Positions 25,939 through 34,335 of a stretch of 36,809 bases of DNA are shown in pieces. This DNA comes from Thioalkalivibrio sp. HK1 (GTDB taxonomy: Bacteria > Pseudomonadota > Gammaproteobacteria > HK1), in assembly GCA_000583135.1 (NCBI GenBank), contig JFBG01000055.1, forward strand, positions 1 to 36,809, given 5' to 3'. Positions within the stretch are counted from its first letter, which is position 1, and the number at the start of each line of letters is the position of its first letter. The position numbers and the translations under genes are program-made. The notes beneath the pieces are model-generated. The model was not told the origin of the DNA and did no database searches. It saw only the letters and a program-made list of their open reading frames with translations.

Positions 25939-26594
25939 TGGATCGCTCCTCGATGGGGATCGGTGTTTCGGGTTGTCCGGATATCATCGAATCATCGAGG
26001 CCTTGTCAAGGGGCTCGACAATAGCGCGATGCGCTCGCATCCCCCCTAAGATTCGACCCCGGCCTCGATCGGATCGGACGATGATGCCATGATCCGACTG
26101 TCAAGGTGATAGTCAAGGCGGTGGATATCAAGGGGCCGGATGGTCAAGGTGCTTTGATATACCGACCTCCCGATACATCTCGATGGGGCATCGAGGAGAT
26201 TGTCGATCCCGATTGCGGATTCATCACCCGCCGAGATTATCCGCTGAATTCGACCACCGATGCCCTCATCGTTCGCCAAAGATGCTTGCTCGATCGATGA
26301 GGGTGGCCGATGCTTCGGTAGCGGCGGTCCGGGCCGGATCGAGCGGATACGCAGGATTTTTTCGGTAGACTTCGAAGCGAAGGATTTCGAGCCCATCATG
26401 CTCAGCTCGCCATCGCCGCCCGGCGGGGCTCGAAAAAGCGCATCGAGCGGCAATCGAGATTGATTTTTTCGCATGAAGACGAGAAGCGTTCGAGTCGTCG
26501 ATCCCCTCGGTTGTCGGGGCGGTATTTTGATCGTCGACGATGCCGATTCGTATTCTTCGGCGGATGGATCGATAAGGATATTCGGTCGAAAAAG
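25939..26594. other. Long intergenic region (DsrE-like / acyl-CoA dehydrogenase)
   Basis: About 655 bp between divergently read genes. I find no convincing protein; open frames here give arginine-, serine- and aspartate-rich sequence without domain character. A small tandem atcatcga duplication lies at 25983-25998. It may hold promoters for both flanking genes or the residue of a decayed gene. Confidence 0.4.
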
Positions 26595-27746
26595 ATGAAC
26601 GATTGGCCCGAAATCAGAAGTTCGGTGGAGGCGCTGTGTCGGGGATTCCCCGGCGAGTACTGGCAAGCGCTGGATCGCGAGCGCGCCTATCCGGTCGAAT
26701 TCGTGCAGGCGCTGACCCGAGCGGGTTTTCTTTGCATTTTGATCCCCGAGGAATACGGTGGTAGCGGGCTTCCGGTTTCGGCGGCCGCTGCGGTTTTGGA
26801 GGAAATCCAACGATCGGGTTGCAACGGAGCCGCCTGCCATGCCCAGATGTACACGATGGGCACCCTTTTGCGTCATGGAAGCGAGGAGCAAAAGCGACGG
26901 TTTCTCCCCGAGATCGCATCCGGCGCCCTGCGACTGCAAGCCTTCGGGGTCACCGAACCGAGCAGCGGCAGCAATACCCTTGCCCTTCGCACCACCGCCG
27001 TCAAGCAAAAGGACGGCGGCTATATCGTCAACGGGCAGAAGATATGGACCTCTCGCGCCGAGCATTCGGATCTGATGCTCCTTTTGGCGCGAACCACTCC
27101 GATCTCCCAAGTCGAAAAACGCACCGAGGGGCTCTCCGTCTTTTTGGTGGATATGCGAAAAGCCTTGTGTAAGGGAATGACGATTCGTCCCATACGAACC
27201 ATGATCAACCATGCCACCACCGAGGTTTTCTTCGAGGATTTGAAGATCCCCGCCGACAGTCTGATCGGCGAGCCGGGAAAGGGTTTTCGCTATATCCTCG
27301 ATGGTATGAATGTCGAGCGCATCTTGATTGCGGCCGAATGTATCGGCGATGCGCGCTGGTTCATCGAAAAGGCGAGCGGATATGCAACCGAGCGCGAGGT
27401 TTTCGGTCGCCCCATCGGATGCAACCAAGGGATTGCCTTTCCGATCGCCCGCGCCTTTGCCGCCACCGAGGCCGCGGCCTTGATGTGCCGCCATGCGGCG
27501 GATCAATTCGATGCCGGGGAGGATTGCGGGGCGAAGGCCAATACCGCCAAATTGCTGGCATCGGAAGCGTCTTGGCAAGCGGCGGATATGTGTATGCAAA
27601 CCTACGGCGGATTCGCCTTCGCCGAGGAGTACGATATCGAGCGTAAATTTCGCGAAAGCCGTCTTTATCGCATCGCTCCCGTCTCCAATAACCTCATACT
27701 GAGTTATATCGCCGAGCACGTACTTGGATTGCCGCGATCGTATTGA
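26595..27746 (+). CDS. Acyl-CoA dehydrogenase with an isovaleryl-type catalytic base
   Basis: A 383-residue flavoprotein. Family landmarks are FGVTEPSSGSNT (118-128, FAD and substrate contacts), YIVNGQKIWTSRAEH (143-157), VFFEDLKIPADSLIGEPGKGF and YATEREVFGRPIGCNQGI. The base is predicted to be Glu241 in GMNVERILIAAE, the helix-G position used by isovaleryl-CoA dehydrogenase, because the C-terminal EGT position is replaced (YRIAPVSNNLIL). The protein ends in LGLPRSY, usual in one uncharacterised proteobacterial subgroup. It oxidises an acyl-CoA to the enoyl-CoA and passes electrons to ETF. Substrate unknown. The ATG at 26595 gives the family N-terminus; upstream in-frame residues are not homologous. 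Weak ribosome-binding sequence. Confidence 0.92.
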   Translation: MNDWPEIRSSVEALCRGFPGEYWQALDRERAYPVEFVQALTRAGFLCILIPEEYGGSGLPVSAAAAVLEEIQRSGCNGAACHAQMYTMGTLLRHGSEEQKRRFLPEIASGALRLQAFGVTEPSSGSNTLALRTTAVKQKDGGYIVNGQKIWTSRAEHSDLMLLLARTTPISQVEKRTEGLSVFLVDMRKALCKGMTIRPIRTMINHATTEVFFEDLKIPADSLIGEPGKGFRYILDGMNVERILIAAECIGDARWFIEKASGYATEREVFGRPIGCNQGIAFPIARAFAATEAAALMCRHAADQFDAGEDCGAKANTAKLLASEASWQAADMCMQTYGGFAFAEEYDIERKFRESRLYRIAPVSNNLILSYIAEHVLGLPRSY

Positions 27747-27773
27747 TCTTTCGAGGCGACGGGGCGATCGGAT

Positions 27774-27801
27774 AACGCCGGGCCTTGAACGCCGGGCCTT
27801 G
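27774..27801. repeat. Perfect 14-bp tandem duplication
   Basis: aacgccgggccttg occurs at 27774-27787 and again at 27788-27801 with no mismatch, 27 bp after the acyl-CoA dehydrogenase stop. Confidence 0.85.
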
Positions 27802-27930
27802 CATAGATTGCTATTCATCATATCGATAAGACAAGGCAAAATGGGATCGATATTCTATACAAACTTTGATCATCATCGATACCGGGATATATAGGAATCC
27901 ATCGATGCCGGCATGACAAGGAAGTCGAAG

Positions 27931-28231
27931 ATGGCCAAGAGCGACGACAAGATCGAGATCGAAAACGTGAATGCGCCGGGGCTCATCACTCGAGTCGATC
28001 GCATGAAATACTCGGCGATGCGCAAAGCCTTGCTCGAGGTCATGCCCGAGGGTGCTCCCCAAAATATCGGCCCTTGATGCCAAAAAGAGGCTATTGCCTT
28101 TGCTGCCGGACGATCTTTTTCCCAAGGGCGAGAAGGCCGGATGGTGGTCGAAGACGGTACAGCTCGACCTCGAGGCCAAGGGGCTGTTGCGAAGGGCTCG
28201 GACCAAACCCTTGACCTTTTACAGACCTTAG
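27931..28231 (+). pseudogene. DUF6958-like gene split by a +1 frameshift
   Basis: ATG at 27931 follows AAGGAAG by six bases and opens a frame with KIEIENVNAPGLITRVDRMK and YSAMRKALLEVMPEG, then stops at a TGA (28075). One frame over, the protein resumes as LDAKKRLLPLLPDDLFPKG, GWWSKTVQLDLEAKGL and KPLTFYRP, ending at TAG 28229. Joined, the halves match the roughly 95-residue family I remember as DUF6958 from end to end. The switch can be placed at CCCCAAAA (28057-28064): skipping one base gives EGAPKISALDAKK. Function of the family is unknown. The break could be a real inactivation, a sequencing or assembly error in the homopolymer run, or programmed frameshifting. The high conservation of both halves argues for an error or a very recent mutation. 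Confidence 0.75.
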
Positions 28232-28682
28232 GGCAAGCACATAAAGGATCGATGCATAAAAAACGCCCGCCCTGCGGGTCGATCGGCGGCGCTCGATTTC
28301 TCGATGAGCCTGCTGCATGGTCTCATCGACCGGCATTGTCGGTCGTCCGAATCGATAAGCTCCGGATAGTCGTTCATTCGCCCCAAGGCGATCGCCTTGT
28401 CGATACCTCGAATCGTCGATACCTCAAGGCCATCGGCCATCGGATAGGAAAGTAAAGTAGACTCTTTGATCCGATGACTTTTTCGCGCTCGTTCGAAAAA
28501 GAGGCGGCCCCGATCCGCCTTGGCCGAGATATCTCGTCGATCCCTTTTTCGCTGTTCCCTCGGATCGGAGCGGCTTAGAGTTCGAAGCGCCCGCTCTTGA
28601 TCGGGTTGCCGATAAAGTCCTTCGACGATGCCCGATCGACCCTCTTTTCGGTGCCCCGTACCCGACAATCCTTTTTACGATC
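28232..28682. other. Intergenic stretch, possible minus-strand terminator
   Basis: About 450 bp without a convincing gene. On the minus strand a small CCCGC/GCGGG hairpin (28266-28278) runs into CG and six T residues (28258-28263), resembling a short terminator, but I cannot name a minus-strand gene it would serve. Near 28400-28425 the string tcgatacctc is repeated at 15-16-bp spacing. Confidence 0.4.
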
Positions 28683-29600
28683 ATGATGCCTATCGATAAC
28701 ACCGATAAGACCGATCCCGCCGCCACCTGCAACATCGACGGTCCTTTACGCAAGATGGTGATCGAGCCGGGAGAGGGCGAAGGCGCACCGGCTCGTTATT
28801 CCCTGCGTTTCGGCGATCGCCTCGTCGCCCTCGACCCCTTGTTCGGCAAGCGTATCCGGTTGGAATTCAGCGGCACCATCCGCTGTGTCGCCTGCAATCG
28901 CACCACCCGCAAGAGCTTCAATCAGGGCTATTGCTACCCCTGTTTTCGTTCGCTCGCCGCCTGCGATCTATGCATCGTGCGCCCCGAGACTTGTCATTAT
29001 CACGAGGGCACTTGCCGCGAGCCCGAATGGGCGACGGGTCATTGCATGCAGCCGCATATCGTTTATCTCGCCGCCACCAGCACGATCAAGGTCGGTATCA
29101 CGCGCAAGACGCAGATGCCGACCCGATGGTTGGATCAGGGGGCGATGCAGGCGATGCCCTTATTCGAAGTGCCGACCCGGCGAGATGCGGGCTTGATCGA
29201 ATCGGCACTGAAAGCGCATATCGCAGATCGCACCGATTGGCGGGCGATGCTCAAAGGCGCCGCCGGGCCGGTCGATCTCGAGGCGGCGGCGAGGGATCTC
29301 TTGGAGAGCGCCCGAGGCTCGTTGGAGAATCTATCGCTGATCGAATCGCAAGCCGCCGCCGATGGTCGCCGCCGGGCCGAGGATATCGCTAAGATGCTGC
29401 ATCCGCTGGCATCCGATACTCTCGAATTCTCCTATCCCCTCGATCACCCCCCGCCGAGTTTGCGCTCGATCTCTCTCGATAAATCCCCGCAGGTGGAGGA
29501 TGTTCTCGTCGGGAGCAAGGGGCAGTATCTCGTTTTCGAATCCGGGGTCTTCAATGTCCGAAGACACGGTGGCTATGAAGTTCGCCTTGCCATCATCTGA
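28683..29600 (+). CDS. DUF2797 family protein (zinc-ribbon plus GIY-YIG-like core)
   Basis: A 305-residue protein recognised as DUF2797. An N-terminal strand-rich part (RYSLRFGDRLVALD) leads into a Cys-rich block: CVAC (68-71), CYPC (84-87), CDLC (94-97), then Cys104, Cys111 and Cys121. That is enough for two zinc sites. It is followed by HIVYLAATSTIKVGITR (about 125-141), which resembles the first strands of a GIY-YIG nuclease-like fold, and by a helical C-terminal part. The family is common in gammaproteobacteria and actinobacteria; its function is unknown, although nucleic-acid handling is plausible from the fold. There are two adjacent ATGs (28683, 28686); the first is given. apt follows 40 bp downstream. 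Confidence 0.88.
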   Translation: MMPIDNTDKTDPAATCNIDGPLRKMVIEPGEGEGAPARYSLRFGDRLVALDPLFGKRIRLEFSGTIRCVACNRTTRKSFNQGYCYPCFRSLAACDLCIVRPETCHYHEGTCREPEWATGHCMQPHIVYLAATSTIKVGITRKTQMPTRWLDQGAMQAMPLFEVPTRRDAGLIESALKAHIADRTDWRAMLKGAAGPVDLEAAARDLLESARGSLENLSLIESQAAADGRRRAEDIAKMLHPLASDTLEFSYPLDHPPPSLRSISLDKSPQVEDVLVGSKGQYLVFESGVFNVRRHGGYEVRLAII

Positions 29601-29640
29601 CGAGGCGAGCGATGAATCTTTGGAGCGATGGATTCGAACG

Positions 29641-30219
29641 ATGACCCATGAATCACAACCCGAATCGCAACTTGAATCGCGATCCGAGCCTTCGCTCGAT
29701 CCCCATGCCCTGATCGCGTCGAGGATTCGTACGATTCCGGATTTCCCCTCGCCGGGTATCGTCTTTCGCGATATCACTCCGCTGGTGGGGGATTGGCAAG
29801 CGCTCGCTCTTTGTACCCGGCTGCTGGCCGAGCCCTTTCGTGCCGAGTCGATCGATGCGGTGGCGGGCATCGAAGCGCGGGGGTTCATCTTCGGGGCCTT
29901 GGTCGCGCAAGCCATGAGCACGGGCTTCGTGCCTTTGCGAAAGCCCGGCAAACTCCCGAGCGAGACGCGCTCGGTTCGCTATGCCTTGGAATACGGCGAG
30001 AGCCTGTTGGAGGCGCATGTCGATGCCTTTCGGCCGGGTAGCCGAATCCTTCTCATCGACGATGTGCTGGCCACCGGCGGCACTGCGGCCGCGGCTTGCG
30101 AGTTGATCGAGCTGATCGGGGGCGAGGTCGCAGCCTGTGCCTTCGTGACCGAGCTCGAGGGTCTTTGCGGGCGCAAGCGACTCGGCGAGCGTCGAATCCA
30201 TGCGCTGACGCAACTTTAG
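29641..30219 (+). CDS. apt: Adenine phosphoribosyltransferase
   Basis: A 192-residue type I phosphoribosyltransferase. IRTIPDFPSPGIVFRDITPLV is the Apt N-terminal signature; AGIEARGFIFGALVA holds the adenine-pocket residues; LRKPGKLPSETRSVRYALEYG is the flexible loop; and ILLIDDVLATGGTAAAA is the PRPP-binding motif. It converts adenine and PRPP to AMP in purine salvage. The N-terminus carries about 20 extra Ser/Glu/Gln-rich residues (THESQPESQLESRSEPS) ahead of the family start, apparently a low-complexity extension. The ATG at 29641 avoids overlap with the upstream gene. A short GC hairpin and T-run follow the stop. Confidence 0.96.
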   Translation: MTHESQPESQLESRSEPSLDPHALIASRIRTIPDFPSPGIVFRDITPLVGDWQALALCTRLLAEPFRAESIDAVAGIEARGFIFGALVAQAMSTGFVPLRKPGKLPSETRSVRYALEYGESLLEAHVDAFRPGSRILLIDDVLATGGTAAAACELIELIGGEVAACAFVTELEGLCGRKRLGERRIHALTQL

Positions 30220-30242
30220 GCTTCGCCGAAGCGCATTTTTTT
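30220..30242 (+). terminator. Possible short terminator after apt
   Basis: GCTTC (30220-30224) and GAAGC (30228-30232) form a five-pair stem with a three-base loop, followed by GCA and seven T residues. The stem is short, so efficiency is uncertain. Confidence 0.45.
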
Positions 30243-30282
30243 CGAGTCAAGTTTTTTCAAGCCAAGTTTTTTTCAAGTCAAG
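30236..30282. repeat. Three tandem T-rich units of 15-16 bp
   Basis: tttttttcgagtcaag, ttttttcaagccaag and tttttttcaagtcaag lie head to tail between apt and the SDR gene. The last unit is directly followed by GGGCGAATATTCG and the SDR start. Confidence 0.85.
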
Positions 30283-30294
30283 GGCGAATATTCG

Positions 30295-31218
30295 ATGAAG
30301 CAAAGCGCACGGATGTTGGAGGGCAAGGTCGCTCTTGTTACCGGTGCCGGTCGTGGTATCGGGGCGCAAAGCGCAAGGATGTTGGCGGCATACGGGGCGA
30401 AGGTCCTGGTCAACGATCCCGGGGGGAGCGCCTCCGGCGAAGGACAAGATCGAGCCCCGGCCGGCGAGGTGGTGGATGCGATTCGCAAAGAGGGGGGCGA
30501 GGCGGATGCGAATTTCGATAGCGTCGCCGATTTCGCCGCCGCCTCGAGGATGGTCGAGCAGGCGATCGACCGCTTCGGCACCATCGATATCGTCATCGCC
30601 AATGCCGGTATCCTGCGCGATGCGATCTTCCACAAGATGAGCGAGGAGGACTTCGATGCGGTCATCGGCGTCCACCTCAAAGGCGCTTTCAATGTCGCTC
30701 GCGCCGCCGCCACCCATTTTCGGGCCCGGCAGTCCGGCTGCTTCGTTTTCATGACCTCGACCTCGGGGTTGATCGGCAACCTCGGTCAGGCGAACTATGC
30801 GGCGGCGAAAATGGGCATCGTCGGGCTCTCCAAATCCATCGCTTTGGATATGGAAAGATTCAACGTACGCTCCAACTGCATCTCCCCCTTCGCATGGAGT
30901 CGGATGATCGGCACCATTCCGGTCGAGGACGAGGCCCAGCGCGCCAGGGTCGATAAACTCAAACAGATGCGCCCGGAAAAGGTCGCGGCGATGGTGGTTG
31001 CGCTGTGCTCGGATCAAGCATCGAAGGTCAATGGCCAGATATTCGCGGTCCGCGGCAATGAAATTTTCCTGATGAGCCAATCGCGTCCCCGGCGCGGAAT
31101 TCACGAAGCCCGAGGTTGGTCGCCGGAGTCGATCATCGACCACGCATTCCCGGCATTGGCGGCGGATTTCCACCCCCTCGATCGCAGCGCGGATGTCTTT
31201 GGCTGGGATCCCCTATAG
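30295..31218 (+). CDS. Short-chain dehydrogenase, (3R)-hydroxyacyl-CoA dehydrogenase-like (MFE-2 type)
   Basis: A 307-residue SDR. TGAGRGIG (16-23) binds the nicotinamide cofactor and the following VNDPGGS is typical of the hydroxyacyl-CoA dehydrogenase part of MFE-2 enzymes, which use NAD. NAG (103-105), Ser155 in MTSTSG, Tyr168 and Lys172 (YAAAK) form the catalytic set. The roughly 60-residue C-terminal extension with FAVRGNEIFLMSQSRPRR is also found in MFE-2-like SDRs. It should oxidise a 3-hydroxyacyl-CoA. The downstream HMG-CoA-synthase-like and thiolase genes fit a shared acyl-CoA pathway. There is no strong ribosome-binding site; AAGGG lies twelve bases upstream. The stop codon begins a 13-bp tandem repeat. 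Confidence 0.92.
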   Translation: MKQSARMLEGKVALVTGAGRGIGAQSARMLAAYGAKVLVNDPGGSASGEGQDRAPAGEVVDAIRKEGGEADANFDSVADFAAASRMVEQAIDRFGTIDIVIANAGILRDAIFHKMSEEDFDAVIGVHLKGAFNVARAAATHFRARQSGCFVFMTSTSGLIGNLGQANYAAAKMGIVGLSKSIALDMERFNVRSNCISPFAWSRMIGTIPVEDEAQRARVDKLKQMRPEKVAAMVVALCSDQASKVNGQIFAVRGNEIFLMSQSRPRRGIHEARGWSPESIIDHAFPALAADFHPLDRSADVFGWDPL

Positions 31219-31254
31219 AGACAATTCGTAGAGACAACTCGTAGAAACAAACCC
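31216..31254. repeat. 13-bp tandem repeat, three units, starting exactly at the SDR stop codon
   Basis: tagagacaattcg (31216-31228), tagagacaactcg (31229-31241) and tagaaacaaaccc (31242-31254, degenerate). The first TAG is the SDR stop, so the first copies repeat the stop in successive reading frames. Confidence 0.8.
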
Positions 31255-31398
31255 TCCGAGGGCGGCGATCCATCGTGCAAAATAGGCACGACGGAATGCA
31301 TCCGAGGAAAAAGATCGAGCCGGAACCGATCGACTTCGACGGGTCTTCGATGGAATCGCCCGACAAAATATCCGAAGGGATCAACGGGGGAAGCGCGG

Positions 31399-32406
31399 GT
31401 GTATTCGGACGATATCGAGGCGAATGCGATGGACTTGGCACCCGAAGCGAAAAAAGCGGATGCCGGGAAAAGAGCCCGGGGCGCCTATTACACATTGCAT
31501 AATCCATTCGATCATCCGGCCTTCATCGAATGGGCGGATGCCGCGGCCTTGTCCGGTGCCGAGGTATTGGAGCCCTTCGCCGGTGAGAACAGACTGATCG
31601 CCCACTTGCACGATATGGGGCTTGCAAAACAATTCGCGGCCTTCGATATCGCCCCCGCCCCCGCCGCCGAGAGGGTCGAGCGGCGCGATACCTTGGCCGA
31701 TTTCCCGAAAGGCTATGACGTTTGCATCACCAACCCGCCGTGGCTTGCGAAAAACAGCGCGACGGTGCGCGGCCTGCCCTACCCTGACTGCGGCTATGAC
31801 GATTTATATAAATGGTCTTTGGAATTGTGTTTGAACCATTGCCGATGGGTCGCAGCCCTCATCCCCGAGAGTTTCATCCGCTCCGGCTTGTTTCACGATC
31901 GATTGATCGATTTCGTTTCGATCCGCAAGCGCTTGTTTGCCGAAACGGCGCATCCGGTGGGATTGGCTCTGTTCGCCCCGCAAGAATGCGCCAATGGCAA
32001 GGATTTCCGGGTTTGGTCGCAGATGCACTCGTTGGGCCGTTGGCAGTCTTTATGTCGCCGATGGTTGGTGCCGCCGACCAAGACTCCCGGTCGATCGTTG
32101 GTTTTCAATGACCCTTTGGGCAATTTGGGCTTCATCGCATTCGATAATGTGCGCAAAGCCTCCATTCGCTTTTGCGAGGTGGACGAGATCAAGGATTACG
32201 CGATCAAACAGACCAGCCGTTTCATCACCCGCATCCGGGCTCCGGCGGTGCCGCCGATACCCTTGCTGAATAAAAGGCTCGATGAATTCCGTGATAAAAC
32301 CGGTGATATTTTTCTTTCGGCCTATCGAGGCTTGAGACACGACGGTCATTATCGTCGCCGCATGGATTGGAAGATAGCCAGAACGATGGTGGAGCATGCA
32401 CGATAA
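31399..32406 (+). CDS. Gamma-class N6-adenine DNA methyltransferase-like protein, orphan
   Basis: A 335-residue protein with a Rossmann-type methyltransferase core. RARGAYYTL (26-33) is the lead-in seen in type I/IIG and TaqI-like enzymes. VLEPFAGENRLIAHL (56-70) is the S-adenosylmethionine motif I, and CITNPPWLAKNS (109-120) carries the catalytic NPPW (112-115) of N6-adenine methyltransferases. The order motif I then motif IV makes it gamma-class. A C-terminal part from about 200 may hold target recognition. No nuclease or specificity gene is adjacent. It interrupts what otherwise reads as an acyl-CoA operon. The GTG at 31399 has GGGGGAAG upstream; an ATG at 31429 with GAGG upstream is equally possible. 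Confidence 0.85.
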   Translation: MYSDDIEANAMDLAPEAKKADAGKRARGAYYTLHNPFDHPAFIEWADAAALSGAEVLEPFAGENRLIAHLHDMGLAKQFAAFDIAPAPAAERVERRDTLADFPKGYDVCITNPPWLAKNSATVRGLPYPDCGYDDLYKWSLELCLNHCRWVAALIPESFIRSGLFHDRLIDFVSIRKRLFAETAHPVGLALFAPQECANGKDFRVWSQMHSLGRWQSLCRRWLVPPTKTPGRSLVFNDPLGNLGFIAFDNVRKASIRFCEVDEIKDYAIKQTSRFITRIRAPAVPPIPLLNKRLDEFRDKTGDIFLSAYRGLRHDGHYRRRMDWKIARTMVEHAR

Positions 32407-32508
32407 TTCCTCGCATCGAGGCATGGTGGAAAGTGCTGGATGGATCGAAAATCAAGCGACTCGCCCGGATTGGAGAGTGTTTGAAATCAACGGGATACCA
32501 ACGAGACA

Positions 32509-34149
32509 ATGACACGAAACGCACTTGCAACGGATGCCGCCGTCGGAATCCACGCCTTCGGCGGTTATATCCCCAAGCGGCGCTTGCAAAAAAAGATCGT
32601 CGCCAAAGCCCATGCGTGGTTCAACCCCGCCTTGGCCGCTCATGCCAAGGGGGAGCGAGCCATCGCCGATTGGGACGAGGATGCCATCACGATGGCGGTG
32701 GAGGCGGCGCGGGACTGCCTTGGCGGAGATTGGTCGTCATCCCTCTTGCCGCCTCGCACCGCCGCCGAATCCGAAGGCGAGGATGCGCAAAATACCATCG
32801 CCCATGCGATCCTCGCCTCGACCACCTTTCCCTTTCAGGATCGCCAGAATGCAGGGGTGGTGGCCGAGGCTTTGCGCTTGGGTCGCCGCATCTCCACCTT
32901 GGATATCGGGGGATCGCAGCGGGCCGGAACGTCGGCCCTGATCACCGCTTTCGAGATCGCCGCCGGCGGGAGGAATGCGCCGCTGCTGGTATCGGGGAGT
33001 GAAAAGCGCCGCACCCGGGCCGCAAGCCCTTTGGAGTTCACTTCCGGGGATGCCGCCGCCGCCCTTCTCGTGGCCCCGGGCGAGGGGGTCGCTCGACTGC
33101 TCGCCCATGCCACCTGCGCCGTCGACTTCGTCGACCATTATCGAGGGCCGGATGCACCCTTCGATTATGTCTGGGAGGAGCGCTGGATTCGCGATGAAGG
33201 GCTGATGAAGATCGTCCCCGAAACCATCGCCGATGTCCTTTCGAAGGCGGGTCTCGAAGCCCGAGCGATCGATCATTTCTGCCTTCCCTCGGCTCTGCGG
33301 GGGGCGGGTGCGGGCATCGTCAAGGCCACCGGCTTGCCCGCCGAAAGCCTGTGCGATAACTTGCAGGGAGTTTGTGGCGAGGCGGGGGCGGCGCATCCTT
33401 TGGTGATGCTTTCGCATATTTTGGAATCCACGCCACCCGAGCGGACGATTTTGGTGGTCGGCTTCGGTCAAGGGTGCGATGCCATCTTGCTGCGCACGAC
33501 ATCGGCATTGGCCGGTGAGGACGGCAAGAGGCCGGGGCCTCGGCTAGGCATCGGGGGCCATCTGAAAAGGCGTTTCGAAGATACGAACTATCAGCGCTAT
33601 CTCGGCACCAACGATCTCTTGCAGATGGAGCAGGGCCTGCGCTCGGAGGTGGACCGGCAGACGGGGCTCACCACCTTGTACCGCAACCGGGAGATGATCC
33701 ACGGGCTCGTCGGGGGGCGTTGCACGCGCTGCGGCACTCGTCAGTTCCCCAAGAGCGGGATTTGCGTCAACCCGAATTGCCATGCCGACGATACCCAAGT
33801 CGATCATTCCTTTAGCGAAACGCCGGCATCGATGCGTTCTTATACCGCGGATCGCCTCACGTGGTCGATGGCTCCGCCCGCCTATTACGGTATGGTGCAA
33901 TTCGAGGGCGGGGGGCAAGCGATGATCGATTTCGCGGATATCGAGCCCGGAGGCGATTCGGCCCCGGAACTCGAACCCGGAGCCCCGATGCGGATGGTCT
34001 TTCGCATCAAGGATCTGGACCCCCGCCGCGGCTTTCGCCGCTATTTCTGGAAGGCGGCGCCCGCCGGGACGGACACGATCGAAGGAAGCGCTTCGGATAA
34101 TGGCGAAGCCCCATCGCAAACGCAAGGCGGTGTAAAAAGCGATGGATAA
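32509..34149 (+). CDS. HMG-CoA synthase-like (thiolase-fold) protein fused to a DUF35 zinc-ribbon/OB domain; condensing residues altered
   Basis: A 546-residue fusion. Residues 10-330 are a thiolase-superfamily domain of the HMG-CoA synthase/KAS III branch: VGIHAFGGYIPKRRL at the start, ASTTFPFQDRQNAGVVAEAL, and VGFGQGCDAILL at the end. Residues 400-515 are a DUF35 part with a zinc ribbon (Cys405, 408, 419, 424) and an OB-fold (YTADRLTWSMAPPAYYGMVQFEGGG). The nucleophilic Cys of HMG-CoA synthases (DxxxxCxAGT) aligns with Gln137 in DIGGSQRAGT, and the usual His region (FxFHxP) reads FCLPSALRG, without His. Cys-to-Gln is the change found in decarboxylating KSQ domains of polyketide synthases. 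DUF35 proteins partner thiolase-like enzymes, and an intact thiolase gene follows. Probably a non-condensing acyl-CoA enzyme or scaffold; true reaction unknown. Confidence 0.85.
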   Translation: MTRNALATDAAVGIHAFGGYIPKRRLQKKIVAKAHAWFNPALAAHAKGERAIADWDEDAITMAVEAARDCLGGDWSSSLLPPRTAAESEGEDAQNTIAHAILASTTFPFQDRQNAGVVAEALRLGRRISTLDIGGSQRAGTSALITAFEIAAGGRNAPLLVSGSEKRRTRAASPLEFTSGDAAAALLVAPGEGVARLLAHATCAVDFVDHYRGPDAPFDYVWEERWIRDEGLMKIVPETIADVLSKAGLEARAIDHFCLPSALRGAGAGIVKATGLPAESLCDNLQGVCGEAGAAHPLVMLSHILESTPPERTILVVGFGQGCDAILLRTTSALAGEDGKRPGPRLGIGGHLKRRFEDTNYQRYLGTNDLLQMEQGLRSEVDRQTGLTTLYRNREMIHGLVGGRCTRCGTRQFPKSGICVNPNCHADDTQVDHSFSETPASMRSYTADRLTWSMAPPAYYGMVQFEGGGQAMIDFADIEPGGDSAPELEPGAPMRMVFRIKDLDPRRGFRRYFWKAAPAGTDTIEGSASDNGEAPSQTQGGVKSDG

Positions 34150-34335
34150 GATGTATAAAATGCCCTAAAGAGCCGAAAAGCTTTTTCTCGATCGAAGGCC
34201 ATCGACAAGACGCTTGTCAATCCCTTCGAGGTTCGATGCGCACACGGGCGGCACCGATCAGCAAAAAGAGATCTTTTTTCGATCACCAAGGGTGCAAGGA
34301 GCAATCGGAGCGCCCGATAACAGGAGGCGGGAATC

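Noticed and set aside
26046..27839. A 597-codon open frame on the minus strand
   Set aside because: It is antisense to the acyl-CoA dehydrogenase gene at 26595 and has no domain character.
28256..28283. A minus-strand terminator implying a hidden minus-strand gene
   Set aside because: The stem is only five pairs and no minus-strand frame upstream has protein character.
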